Assembly: GCA_001724265.1 (NCBI GenBank)
Contig: MEDY01000221.1
Span: 1 to 48,369 of the forward strand
Length of the DNA stretch: 48,369 bases
Reading direction: 5' to 3'
From: Rhizaria sp. SCN 62-66
Taxonomy: Eukaryota; Rhizaria, unplaced
The position numbers and the translations under genes are program-made. Shown piece by piece: positions 11,901 through 21,600 of the stretch. The notes under the pieces were generated by a model. It ran no database searches and was not told the DNA's origin. It saw only the letters and a list, made by a program, of their open reading frames with translations. Position 1 is the first letter of the stretch. Each line of letters opens with the position of its first letter.

Positions 11901-12188
11901 CACGGCCATAGCCACGGCCACGACCACAAGCACAAGCGCCCGCCGCGGCAGCGCACGATTGCCGAGACCGTTGCCGACGCCACCGCAGCTGTTTCCAAGG
12001 CCAACGCCAAGGCTGCTGCTGCTGCTGCTCCGACCGGCGGCGGCGGCGGCCACACGCACGGCCCCGGCTGCAACCATGGTCACGCCCACGGTCACTCCGG
12101 CGGCGGCGGCGGCGGCGCTCACGGCCACAAGGGTGGCGCCGTTCACGCGCAGCCCATCGCCTTCGGCTCCTTCGGGGGCGGGTTCTGA
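8958..12188 (+). CDS. Sec20-like tail-anchored SNARE with a long His-rich C-terminal domain
   Basis: 1,076 residues from ATG 8958 to a TGA stop. Residues about 538-622 resemble the Sec20/BNIP1 SNARE: a helix with regularly spaced hydrophobics (MREGLEQAGLARTGLEES), then LVKANERKALWEQR, then a single membrane span AVVLAFAALCLVAGLVIARR followed by LLWF. Sec20 is the ER t-SNARE for Golgi-to-ER retrograde traffic. An earlier helix (LRSLEHRLTALRAAAT, about residue 230) may match the N-terminal Sec20 helices. Unusually, about 450 residues follow the span: an AKAAAE-type helical repeat (about 770-815), a long Ala/Glu/Gln helix, then HAHDHAHDHAHDHGHSHGHD near 970-1000 and a Gly/His tail. If Sec20 topology holds, this lies in the lumen and could bind metal. 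The Sec20 call rests on pattern and spacing only. Confidence 0.5.
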   Translation: MDFSFPPTPVSTAGQDPSKRADAALQPPFPHAATPTFFTTAAAAPVITTAPATAALPVAGALPPMPASASQLPPAAFPAPVSFSFRQPPASAPAPASASSAASAASSAVAQGAATAGPHAAHAHSHSLSGSFAGSVAGSIAGSPLSAAPAPPQSALSVIGSTAPAGNHTATAAAAPAPAATVPAPVAVAAAPAFAPATATAGLGSGTAAGTATATGSGSGSGSGSGSALAQQLRSLEHRLTALRAAATAAINSNSNTSSAVPATASAAAAALATARAAAAALQADVDALRLTFPALAAAAAVLAARHSGGGGVGHGAHGANGQDNSEWVLSPTSPPARLARAVSELAAIATLLNSGSAASNSNNNSSSSSSIISSITSHTASRGSYAQGHSAIAVELSDPLDVFDAAFAAGNSASGAGTAADAAAANAAASAPLLSQIGSAQLPPLPSANNASTAATAAAAAAGDINSSSPLASDASGVFAAPRARKPLSARPANGIAGTTPTAAGAGKAKGSSRSTLAAAPAAARTDTDAGAEALAALRRTRAAMREGLEQAGLARTGLEESTDALRLVRTEADAAAGALGACVGLVKANERKALWEQRAVVLAFAALCLVAGLVIARRLLWFAQPALWAAGGLKGGVAAALGAALSGFGRAAASEGVGAVLLGSGATAGAGAGAGVGVDALAGLKELLAASVPLPPLPPHSGGAVGVNSAVRGGVELEAVTAVDVHSMLSNGGRNNNHNYDENESYYKQQRQLELEQEQAHAAATAAAAAAEAKAAAQAKAAAEAKAAAGAKAAANAKAVADAKAAAEAQAQAQAQAQAQAQALALAREQAAAKAAAEAAAAEAEAAAAEAEAAAAAAEAEAAAAEADAAAAAAALSTANAAVAAGGAGVVEVEATGWAALDDILQRNANSAAAGASASTGDVTSKGAGEEARYVPRSVDDSNNNNDVNSHTHNSNHDPSSRSHAHDHAHDHAHDHAHDHGHSHGHDHKHKRPPRQRTIAETVADATAAVSKANAKAAAAAAPTGGGGGHTHGPGCNHGHAHGHSGGGGGGAHGHKGGAVHAQPIAFGSFGGGF

Positions 12189-12571
12189 GGGGCTCTGTGA
12201 CTGGACGGCTGTGGCCGTGGCCGTGACCGTATGAGTGTCGCAATGGCGGTGAGAGCTGTATCACCGTGTTTGCTGCGGCACTGCGATGGTGGCCTCGCGC
12301 TGCCGCTGTGATTGTTGTGGTCTGCACCGACTGTGTCGGCGTTCGCGAGCCCGCCGCGACTGAGAGCGAATGTGTGCGACTGCTATGCGGCACACGTGCT
12401 CACAGCCGCGCGTCACGACTACTTAGAGAAGACGTGTTACCTAGAACGACTCATATTTTCTTTTTTAGAACGATAATAGCAATTTATTTTATAAATATAT
12501 TTCAGTCTGTGTGTATTGATTCAATCACACCTACTTTTTTTTTCACTTCGGAACAAGAGTTGACAAATGCA
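12189..12571. other. Spacer between the Sec20-like and His/Gln-rich genes
   Basis: The first 240 bp are still moderately GC-rich and are probably the 3' UTR of the Sec20-like gene. The next 140 bp turn strongly AT-rich (12455-12545), the likely promoter of the next gene. No additional gene is visible. Confidence 0.45.
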
Positions 12572-13389
12572 ATGAACTCCAAATCACATAAATTGTTTTC
12601 CTGTGTATCTGAATTGTCTCTTTCCGGTTGCTATAGCCGTCATGATGCCAACAGCAAGACTGCTCCGTCTATCAACACTGCGGCGCCCGCAGCTGGCCAC
12701 ACTCCCAGTGACAGCCACAACAACTCTGCGACAGCGCAGGCGATCCCTGCGCCCGCCGCTGCTCCCGCAGTCGCAGTCGAAACAGCTGTGCCGGTAACCG
12801 CTGCGCCCACGGTCCCTGCCGCGCACACGGTCACTGCAGCGCCCGCAGTGGCGATGGAGCCCCCGACTGCAGCGCTTGCCGCCGCCGCGGCAGCAGCAGT
12901 GACGAAGCCCGCAACGTCGGGTTATGGCAACGGCGTAAACGTCGACACTGACGCTGGCGCTGCTGGCGGCAGTGCAAGCGGAGGTGCTGGCGCGCAGTCG
13001 TTGTTGTGGCAGCAACTCGCTTTCCATAAAGACCGCACCGGCGACGACGTCCACAGCAACATCAACAGCCAAACTAGTCACGGACCCACTCACAGTCACA
13101 ATGGTCATGGCCGCAGCACTCAGCAGCACCAGCACTATCTACACCAGCAACATGCACAAGCGCTGCATGCACAGGCTCATGAGGCCCGCCTCCGCGCTCA
13201 CGGTCACTCCGCCCATGGTCATTCTGCTCAGGGTCACTCTGCTCACGGTCAGTCAGCTCATAATCATGCTGCTCGCAGCCACGCGCACCAGCAACAGCTG
13301 CACCAACAGCAGCAACACCAGCAGCAGCAACAGCAGTACTTGTATCAGCAGCAGATGCACCTGCAACAGCAGCAGCAGCAGCGTCAGCT

Positions 13390-13422
<33 letters not shown>

Positions 13423-13555
13423 TCAGCAGCAGGCGCATGCCCAGGCACTGTTGCGGCAACGTCAGGCGCAGGAACACGCGCATCAGCAGCATCAACACCA
13501 CCTGCAGCAACAACAGGCTCTGCGCCACAGCCGAAACCTCAAGATGGAGCTTTAA
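12572..13555 (+). CDS. His/Gln-rich hypothetical protein
   Basis: 327 residues ending in TAA. The frame is open further upstream (from 12227), but the first ATG after the AT-rich stretch is at 12572 (MNSKSHKLF), and the composition changes there. The N-terminal 140 residues are Ala/Pro/Thr/Val-rich. The middle has a repeated GHSAHGHSAQGHSAHGQSAH block, and the last 120 residues are Gln/His runs. I recognise no family, signal peptide or membrane span. It lies just downstream of the Sec20-like gene, which also has a His-rich domain, so the two may share a metal-binding or phase-separating property; that is inference only. A prion-like transcription cofactor is another possibility. Confidence 0.6.
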
Positions 13556-14080
13556 ACGTCTCCTATAGTCTTTGCATTGGGACAAGCAACCACTTGACTG
13601 AACGAGTGGTGCGTTCATAAACTGCACTAATGTAACTTTTAAAAAGAATCGATTACTTTCAACTTACTTTCAACAAAATTGACAAAGAAACAATTTGTAT
13701 CCACTCTCATTTTTAGCTCCAGCTCAGGACTATGCTCTGGTCAGCATAATACACTCCTGCCATGATTACACAATTTGCTTGTGATGTTTGAATACTGTTG
13801 TTGAATTATAGAGAGTAACACCGCTTTATGCACACGTGCAGTGGAATAAATGTGACAATTGACGACCTCGATGCTGACGCGTCAGCGGCGCGAATAGATA
13901 GGACTAAGTAGAAAACAATATTCGACGTCATGGCATGTGGTCTGTTGAAGACACGTAACCGATCAATGCAACCCGTGATCACACACACGGCAGCAGCAGC
14001 GGCGAGAGCACAATCGCACAGCAGCGCATTGCACAGCAGCTGGAGCCCAGGTCATGGCAGCTGTGGCTCACTGGTGCAAC
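13556..14080. other. Convergent 3' spacer
   Basis: About 525 bp between the stops of two convergent genes. The left part is AT-rich; the right 100 bp contain several CAGCAGC-type segments and are probably the 3' UTR of the minus-strand gene. No gene is visible. Confidence 0.5.
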
Positions 14081-14746
14081 TCAGATGACGGCGGCGGCGC
14101 CGGGGCCGCCCAGCGGCTCGGGCGCACGCACGTACACGGGCTCCCAGGGCCGCGCCAGCGAGAAGCGCGGCACAACGCGGCGCCGCACCTCGGGCGCCGC
14201 GGCGGCGCCGGCAGAGGCGGCCGAGTCGGCCGAGTCGGCCGAGTCGGCCGAGTCGAGGACCGGGACGGCGGCGGCGGGCGCGGGCGCAGGCGCGGGGCCG
14301 AGCGGGTCCGGCCGCAGCATCATCTGCACGCGCACGTAGGTGTACATGATGAGCTGCAGCACGCCGAGCGTGAGCGCGCCGCCGACGAGGTAGCGGATGT
14401 AGCGCTGTGTGCGCGCCGTCGGGCTCTCAGGGTTGGCCGCCATCTCGGCGCGGCGCTGCGCGGGGTCGTACACATTGGCGTCAAACCAGTCGCTCGGCGG
14501 CCGCGGCGACGACTGCAGTGCGGCGGGGGAGCCGTGCAGCGCAAGGGGGGCGCGCGCGGCGGGGGACAGAGACATTGCAGTGACAGCTGCAGCACAGACG
14601 CGGGCACGTACCGGAGCCGTGGCAAAGAGCGCTGTAGGGCCGCGGCTGAGGGTTGCGAGGACGGAAAAGGCGCGCATAGTGGAGACAGTAAGCGGGGTAG
14701 CAGTGCGCGCAACGCGGCAAGTCGCGGGGGTCAAGCGGCGAAGCAT
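14081..14746 (-). CDS. Probable mitochondrial single-pass membrane protein
   Basis: 221 residues from ATG (MLRRLTPATCRVARTATPL) to TGA, one exon. The first 55 residues are rich in Arg, Ala, Ser and Thr and almost without acidic residues, which fits a mitochondrial targeting presequence. A soluble stretch WFDANVYDPAQRRAEMAANP precedes one membrane span, about residues 117-137 (YLVGGALTLGVLQLIMYTYV). After it come Ala/Pro-rich sequence, four copies of DSA and a C-terminal segment RRVVPRFSLARPWEPVYV. That architecture suits a small inner-membrane assembly factor or respiratory-complex accessory subunit, but I recognise no family. It is divergent from the Frizzled-like gene. Confidence 0.65.
   Translation of the reverse strand: MLRRLTPATCRVARTATPLTVSTMRAFSVLATLSRGPTALFATAPVRARVCAAAVTAMSLSPAARAPLALHGSPAALQSSPRPPSDWFDANVYDPAQRRAEMAANPESPTARTQRYIRYLVGGALTLGVLQLIMYTYVRVQMMLRPDPLGPAPAPAPAAAVPVLDSADSADSADSAASAGAAAAPEVRRRVVPRFSLARPWEPVYVRAPEPLGGPGAAAVI
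14219..14254. repeat. Four 9-bp tandem repeats (GCCGAGTCG)
   Basis: Four perfect copies of GCCGAGTCG inside the mitochondrial-type gene. They encode the DSADSADSADSA stretch on the minus strand and look like recent slippage. Confidence 0.8.
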
Positions 14747-15600
14747 AGCAGAAGGACGACGGAAGGTACGAGAACTGAGGGGAGGCTGCGGAGGGGGAAA
14801 TAGGTGATAAATGGGTAAGTTATGAGTTTGCGGTGTTTACGTAAACATGTTAGTGTGATTGTATCATTATAAAAAGTGAATACACTGTCATAAAACACTT
14901 TGACGAAAGAAGTGGCGCCCTATACTGGTTCGAAAATCCGCGCCGAGCCGTCAACTCGGTCCCGGTGGCCCGTGGCCACCCTCGCAACCGCCTCCAGAGC
15001 AGAAGAGCGGCGCCGTTGGCACTGTCTGAACTTGACATTGCGGCCCGGAGACACAGCTAAAATGACTTAGGACAATTTGCTGTGGTTTACACTGACGTGT
15101 TTGGCATTATCGAATGCGTTTATCTTTCGAAAGAAATGTCTCTCGAGACGCCTCTTAAATGTGCTTACGAAGACCACGTTGGTTATTGAGCGTGACTCTC
15201 GCCATCCGTTTGTTCATCTCTATGGCGTTGAAACGCGCAGACGTTGACTTATCCTTTCTAAATCATCTTATACTGTTGTGTTTTTACTCTTTTCGCCTCC
15301 GTAGTAGTAGTTCCTCGCGCTAAAGTCGCGACTTGAGAACCACTCCTACAAAGCGATTGATTGTCCTCAATTCTCGCTTTCCCTCCTTCGCGCGCGCTCT
15401 TTCCCGCAGCTTTGGCCGCGTTCGCGTCCTCTCATCAGGCCGCCCGCTTGCCCGCAGACTCTCCCAGCGGCGAGCCCTTTGCTGGCGCCCTCTGCGAGCC
15501 GCCCGGCCCGACAGACCCTCAGACAGACACCGCGCACCGTCGCGCGCTCGCACGCAAGCTGCCGGGGCTTTTTAGCACGACTAAACCCTAGCCTCTCGCA
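14747..15600. promoter_or_regulatory. Divergent spacer between the mitochondrial-type and Frizzled-like genes
   Basis: An 850 bp spacer that must carry both promoters. It holds a perfect palindrome at 14834-14847. The right 240 bp become GC-rich and are open in the Frizzled frame without an ATG, probably 5' UTR; CTCTTTCCCGCAG at about 15398-15410 could be a UTR acceptor. No tRNA was found. Confidence 0.5.
14834..14847. promoter_or_regulatory. 14-bp palindrome made of two inverted GTAAACA sites
   Basis: TGTTTACGTAAACA is a perfect inverted repeat. Each half is GTAAACA, the core recognised by forkhead-family transcription factors in animals and fungi. It is about 90 bp upstream of the minus-strand start codon. 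The factor is inferred; the palindrome is directly visible. Confidence 0.4.
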
Positions 15601-18600
15601 ATGCCGCTTGCGCACGCCCGTCTGTCTCTGTCGCGCCCGCCCGTGGCCGCCGGCGCCGCCACGCACGGGCCCGGCCCAGACCCAGACCCCGGTGGCGACG
15701 GCGGCGGCGGAGGAGGCGTGCTTCCTCGCCTGAACAGTCGCAGCGACGCTGTGGCCTACAACGGCGACCGCGGCGTACCCGCGCTACTGCGCCGCCTGCT
15801 CACGCCTTTGTTGATTGCTTCCCTATTTCTCCTGCTACACAGCTCAAGTCCCCGCTCCAGCTCTGGCTCCGGCTTCACCGGCGGCAGTCTCTTCAGCGGA
15901 CCCCTCGTGGCTTCGGCCGCTTCTCTCGCGCCGTCCCGCACGTCCGCGATGCTGGACGCGGAGCTGGAGCTCGACTTCGCGGGCCGCCTGGCGCAGTCCG
16001 CCGCGGTTGCCGACGCCGCTGCGCGGCTCGCCCGCGCGACTGGCTCCGCCGCGCGCGCCCCGCCGCAGCTGCCGGTCATGCCCGCGCTGACCTCGGTGCT
16101 CTTCCAGCCCCCTGAGCTGCACACTGCGGCGCCGGTGCAGGCCATGGCCAAGACTGCTCCTAAGGCTAAGGCAAAGGCTCAGTCGCAGACGCATTCCGAG
16201 GTCGCGGTGTCCCCGATGCCGGAGCAAATGACCGCGGCTGCGGAGGCGGCGACGGCGTCCGCAGAGGCCGCCGTGCGCGCTGCGCGCCGCCGCCACGAGC
16301 TGCAGCAGCTGCAGCAACAACAACAACATCAACTTAACATGCAACAGGCCAGCAGCAACCAGAACAAAACTGCTACGCTTAACGACAACAACATTAACAA
16401 CAACGACATCAACAACAACAGTAACAGTGGTGACTCAGCCTATGAGTCCGCCGCGTCCGAGTACCAGTCCCTCGACGCTGACGCTGAGGCTGCTGAGGCT
16501 GAGACGAAGACTGATGCCGACTCCTCAGCGTCCGACAACTCTGGCGACTTCTCAGGCGGAACCTCGGCGGCGGCGGAGGCGACAACCTGCGCGCTGCTGA
16601 CGCCTGCGACCAACTCGCTAACGTGCTTCATGGTTTTCCCCTTCGGCCACACGGTTGCTTTGGTGGACCCCGACACGGGGGCCGCGCTGGGCTGCCTCAA
16701 CGAGCTGCTCAACCTGCCCACGGCGGCGACCATCGCGCCCGTCACGCAGCTGCTGCTGCCGCTGTCGGCCACGCTCGCCAACGCCGTCGCGCGCTTCCTC
16801 TGCGCCGCCGTCTACCGGCCCTGCCCCGCGGCCTCGGGCGCGGCGACTGTGCTCCCGCCGTGTCAGGCGCAGTGCACCGACGTCGTGGCCGCCTACTCGG
16901 CGCTCGCTGCCGAGGACGCCGCCAAGGGCGCCCAGGCGCTCGACGTGCTCAAGACCTTCGGCGTGTGGGCGCGCCTCGTCTCCGGCTACTGCCTGACGAT
17001 GGTGTATCCCGACGCCGACGCGCAGGGCTTCCCCGCGGGCACGCCCGCTGACTCCGCGCCCGGGCCGTCGCAGCGCGTGTGCGCCGCCACGGCCGTGTTC
17101 CAGTACCCCTACGTGCTGCCGCTGCCGCAGCCGCGCTGCGAGGCCTACACGGGCGCGGCGTGTGCGGGCGTCGTTGAGCACGTGTACCTGCCGCCCGGCT
17201 ACACGCAGGAGCTGATCGAGACGGAGCTGGCGCTGACGCCCATGGTCGCGCGCGTGGCGCCCGAGCGCAGCGGCTGCGGCGCGCTGCTGAGCAAGTTCAT
17301 CTGCTCGCACGCCTTCTGGCCCTGCTTCAACGCCGACGCCGTGCGCATTGGCGCCACCAACACGACGCTGCCGATGCTGCTGCCACAGCTCACCGCGCGC
17401 TCCGTCTGCGAGGACTACGGGACCGTGTGCGCCGACTTCCTGGCCTGGGCGCCCGGCCTCATCCCGGCGCTGGGGCCCGTGCTGCTGCCCAAGTGCGACA
17501 CGGCCGAGTTTGGCGCGCAGTCGGACTGCGAGGGCGCCTCCATCGCCGGCACGGGCTCCATCCTGTTCCCCGCTAACGGCACGACCTACACCATCTTCGG
17601 CGGCTTTACGGTGCCCGGCAACGCCTTCACGGCGGCCACTGTGCAGAACACCACCGAAGGCTTCCCCTTCGCGCCGCAGCTGACGTGCCCGGCGCCGTTG
17701 GTGCTGCCCGACAACCCGTGGACCGCGCGGCGCTTCCTGGGCGGGACGTGCGCCTCGCCCTGCCCGTCGATGCTTTTCACCAACGCCGAGTACAACCGCG
17801 CGCGCCTGCTGCTGCTCATCTGCTCCGTGGTGTGTTTCCTGCCCGTGGTCTTCGTCATGCTCACCTGGCTCTGCTTCGAGGACCGGCGCCGCTCAGCCTA
17901 CTTCCTGCCCATCGTCATCATCTGCTTCGGCCTCTCGCTCTGCTTCTTCCTCTCCATGACCATCTACGCCGACATGGCCGCGGGCCCCGGCGGCTACGCG
18001 GCGACGCAGTGCTACTCCAACAGTGAAGAGTTCACCGTCTCCATCGGCGCCAACACGCCCCGCGGCGGCAGCTGCATCATGCAAGCCGTGTTCATCCTCT
18101 ACGCCATCCTCGCGCTCTCGGGCTGGTGGGCGCTTTCGGCCGTCGACATCGCGCTCCGCATCGTGCTGGGCAAGCGCTTCGCGCCCGGCTCGCACGGCGC
18201 GCTCGCCATCCGCGTCGCGTACAACGTCGTCGGCTGGGTACTGCCCATCGTGCTGTGCGTCATCGCCGTCGTCTACGACTCGGTCGGCGCGGGCGACGTC
18301 GGCATCGGCTACTGCTTCGTCCACTCGCGCAACTATGTCTGGATGCCCTGGTTTACGGCCTACATCCCGCTCATCGTCGCACTGGCCACGGGCGCGCTGT
18401 CGATGGCCGCCACGCTCGTCGTGCTCTGCCGCGCGGCGCGCATTGCGCGCGGGGGCGCCGCAGCCACGGCCGCGGCCGCGCTGGGCAGAGCCAACCGCGC
18501 CGAGGCCGACGCCGTCGCAGCCGCGGCCAACGCGGCCTACCCCACGTCGCGCATCGGAGACCACAACAGAGTCAGCATCAACACCAATAACAACGATGTG

Positions 18601-21600
18601 GTGATCGCCGGTAACAACAGCGTCGTCGTCGACAACAACACCAATAACGCCAACGGCGACGGCGACTTCGGCTACCAGCCCGTCGCTGGCGCTGTCACCG
18701 CCGGCTCTGCCGCGGCTGCTGCTGCGCAGCTGTCTGTGGGCGACGGGACTGTGGGCGACGGGACCGCTGGCGACGCGACGATGGGCGACAACGAGGGCGA
18801 CACGGTCACCGACGCCGACGCGCTCGAGACGCTGCCCGACGGCGCCGCGGCCGCCAGCGCGCACTACGACTACACCTACAAGTACGCCGCCTACCACAAC
18901 GACAGGGCCAAGGCAAAGCCCGCGCCCGCTGCGATTGCAGCGACCGACCAACTGGCCTCCGGCAGCAACCTGGGTGCGGCCGCCAGCGGGTCCGGCGTCG
19001 GCCTCCTGTCCGCGGGCTCGGCGCTGCCGCCCTCATCCTCGGCCGCCGCGACGGTGGGCGGCGCGGCGGTCCCTAGAGCGGCGACGACGACGGCCATGTC
19101 CCCCGCCGCGGCGGCCGCGACGGCGCTGGTGGCCGCGACGATGGCCATGTCGACGTCGTCGGCGACGGCCTCCGCGGCCGTGGCGGCGTCGCGCGCGTCC
19201 CGCGCCGCGCTGAGCCGGCAATACTCGGCGATCCTGGCCTTTGTCACGCTGTTCCTCTTCGTGTTCGTGACCGTCATCACCTTCCGCGCCTACGCCCACT
19301 TCCGCGAGGACGGCTGGGTGGTCTCGGCCGCCGAGCTCATCTTCTGCATCCTGGTCGAGGAGCCGCTGTCGCCCGGGCTCGACTGCGGCGTCGTGCCGCG
19401 CAAGCGCCCCGACGTGCAGTTCTGGTACTTCCTCCAGGCCGTCGTCGCCTGCGCGGGGCTCTTCTCCTTCTTCACCTTCGCGCTCACGGCCGACATCTAC
19501 AAGGTCTGGGCCGCGCGCTGCGGCCGCTGGTTCCGCGTCACGCGCTGCCGCGAGTTCGGCGCCGACTCGGTCGAGGGCCGCCGCCACGCATACACGCCAT
19601 CGGGGCTGCCCTGCGTCGCGCCGCGCTGCCTTCGCGGCACCTGCTGCGGCAAGCTCTTCCGCCGCGAGCGCCGCCGCCGGCACCACCGCCGCCGCGCGCG
19701 CCGCGACAAGGAGCGCGAGGCCGCCGCCGCAGCCGCCGCCGCTGCGGGCGCTGGCGCGGGCGCGGCTGCGGGCGCCGGCGGCGACGCCGTCCCTGCGGCT
19801 GCTGCGGCCGCGGTCGGCGGCGACGGCGCCGCGAGCGCGGGCGCCGGGGCTGGGCTCAACGACGTCGGCCACAGCAACTGCGTGAGCAACAAGCCCGCCG
19901 CTAGCGTCGGCCTCGGCCTGGTCGCCGGCGCAGGCGCAGGCAGCTGCGGCGCGGGGACCAACGCGGCGGCGCACAGCAGCGCGGCCGGGCACAGCCACGC
20001 GGGCGTGGAGATGCAGCCCTTCCCGGCGCACCTGCGCGCGCACGCGGGGGCGCACGCGGGCGCGGGCGGTGCGCCGTCGACGGCATCGATGCTCAGCGCC
20101 TCGGGCTCGGCCACGGCCGCGGGCGCCCCGCCGGGCAGCGAGGCGCACCGGCTGACGGGCATGGGCGGGCTCAACGGGCTCGCGCTGGGCGTCGACCTTA
20201 GCCTGGGCCTGGAGCTGGGGCTGGGCGACGGCGACTGCGACGACGCCGAGGCCGCCAGCCGCGCCTACGCGCGGCGCCGCTCCCCCATGCACGGGCTGCA
20301 CGGGCCCGCGGGGCTGGCCGACGGCAGCGACGCGCTGGGACTCACCGGCAGCGCCGCTGGCACCGCCGGCAAGAGCCTCGGCCACAGCCACGGCCACAGC
20401 GCCAGTGTCGGCACGGGTGCGGGCGCGGGCGCAGTCGTCGTCGTCGTGGGCGGCGGCAAGGGCCGCAGCAGCGGCCGCGGCAGCAAGGGCGGCAGCAGCG
20501 CTGGCCGCAGCGCGCGCGACCGCCGTCGGTACGTCTACGACTACGACTACGACGACGACGACGACGACGACGATGGCGTCCGCGGCCGCGACGGCGACGA
20601 CGACGATGACAACATCGACGACGACGAAGAGGGCCTCAGCGGCTCGCACACTGTCACGGCCGTCGGCGGCGCCCGCGCGCGCGCCCGCGGCGAGCGCACT
20701 CGCGGCGGCCGCCGCAGCTCCGGCATCGCGGCCGCCGCGGGCGCGGGCGCTGCCGCCGCGGCGGGCGTGGGCATCGGACTCAGCGGGAACGAGGACGATG
20801 ACACCCGCACTGGCACCAACTCGGGCACCCACACCGGCACGCACACGCACACGCACACGCGCGCGAGCCGCGCGCTGAGCGACGAGGACGAGGCCGAGGA
20901 CGGCGAGTACTGCTCCGACTACGACTACGAGTACTCGGACGACTACACCGGCTCCGGCTCCGGCTCCGACTCGTACACGGGCTCGCGCTCCGGCGCCTCG
21001 GATGACAGCGACTGCGCCTCCGGCAGCGGCGGCCGCACGCGCGGCGGCGGCGCGCGCGGCCGCAGCAGTGTGCGCTCCGGCGCGCTGCCCAAGTCGGTCA
21101 TGTTCAACCTGGCGGCCAACACGTACGTCGAGGACGAGCGCTTCAGCGGCGTGCACGGCGCGCCTGGCGGGCGCACGGGCGAGGACGAGGAGGACGACGA
21201 CGTGCTGCAGGCCGACATCGTCATCGACGGCCGCGACGACGACGACGTCGACGACGACGACAACGGTTGTGACGGCGACGGAGACGACAACGGCGACGCA
21301 GAGCTCAACGGCAACGGGGACGCGCGCGCCGGCGCCGGCGCCGGTGCCGGCAGCGGCCTGGTGGCGGGCGGTGCCTCCGACTCGGGGTCCGACGTGGACG
21401 CGCGCCACGTACGCAGCCGCGCGGCCCGGCTCAGCGCGCGCCGCGGCAGCGGCGGGCCCGTGCTTGTGACCCCCGCCATCGCCGCTGCTGCGGCCGCCGC
21501 CGCCGCCGCCTCTGGTGTCGGCTCTTGTGTCGGCTCTGGCGCGCTGATCGGCAGTGACGAGGCGCCGCCGCGGCGCCGGCGCAGCGGCCGGCGGCAAGCG

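Noticed and set aside
9729-12146. 805-codon minus-strand open frame opposite the Sec20-like gene
   Set aside because: Low-complexity GC-rich genes leave long stop-free frames on the other strand. Its sequence is the reverse shadow of Ala/Gln/His codons and has no family signature.
13544-13555. C-terminal KMEL, similar to an ER-retention signal, on the His/Gln-rich protein
   Set aside because: The protein has no signal peptide or membrane span to bring it into the ER, so the match is probably chance.
14920-14945. GGTTCGAAAATCC, resembling a tRNA T-loop
   Set aside because: The flanking bases do not form a T stem with a seven-base loop, and no acceptor, D or anticodon arm can be found at the right distances. 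Other TTCGA/TTCAA matches near 117, 24376, 27183 and 31985 fail the same way.
15589-15591. A TAG in frame upstream of the Frizzled-like start, with an open frame before it from 15361
   Set aside because: There is no ATG in that upstream stretch and it is preceded by TGA codons at 15334 and 15358, so it is most simply 5' UTR. It should not be counted as a third sense TAG.
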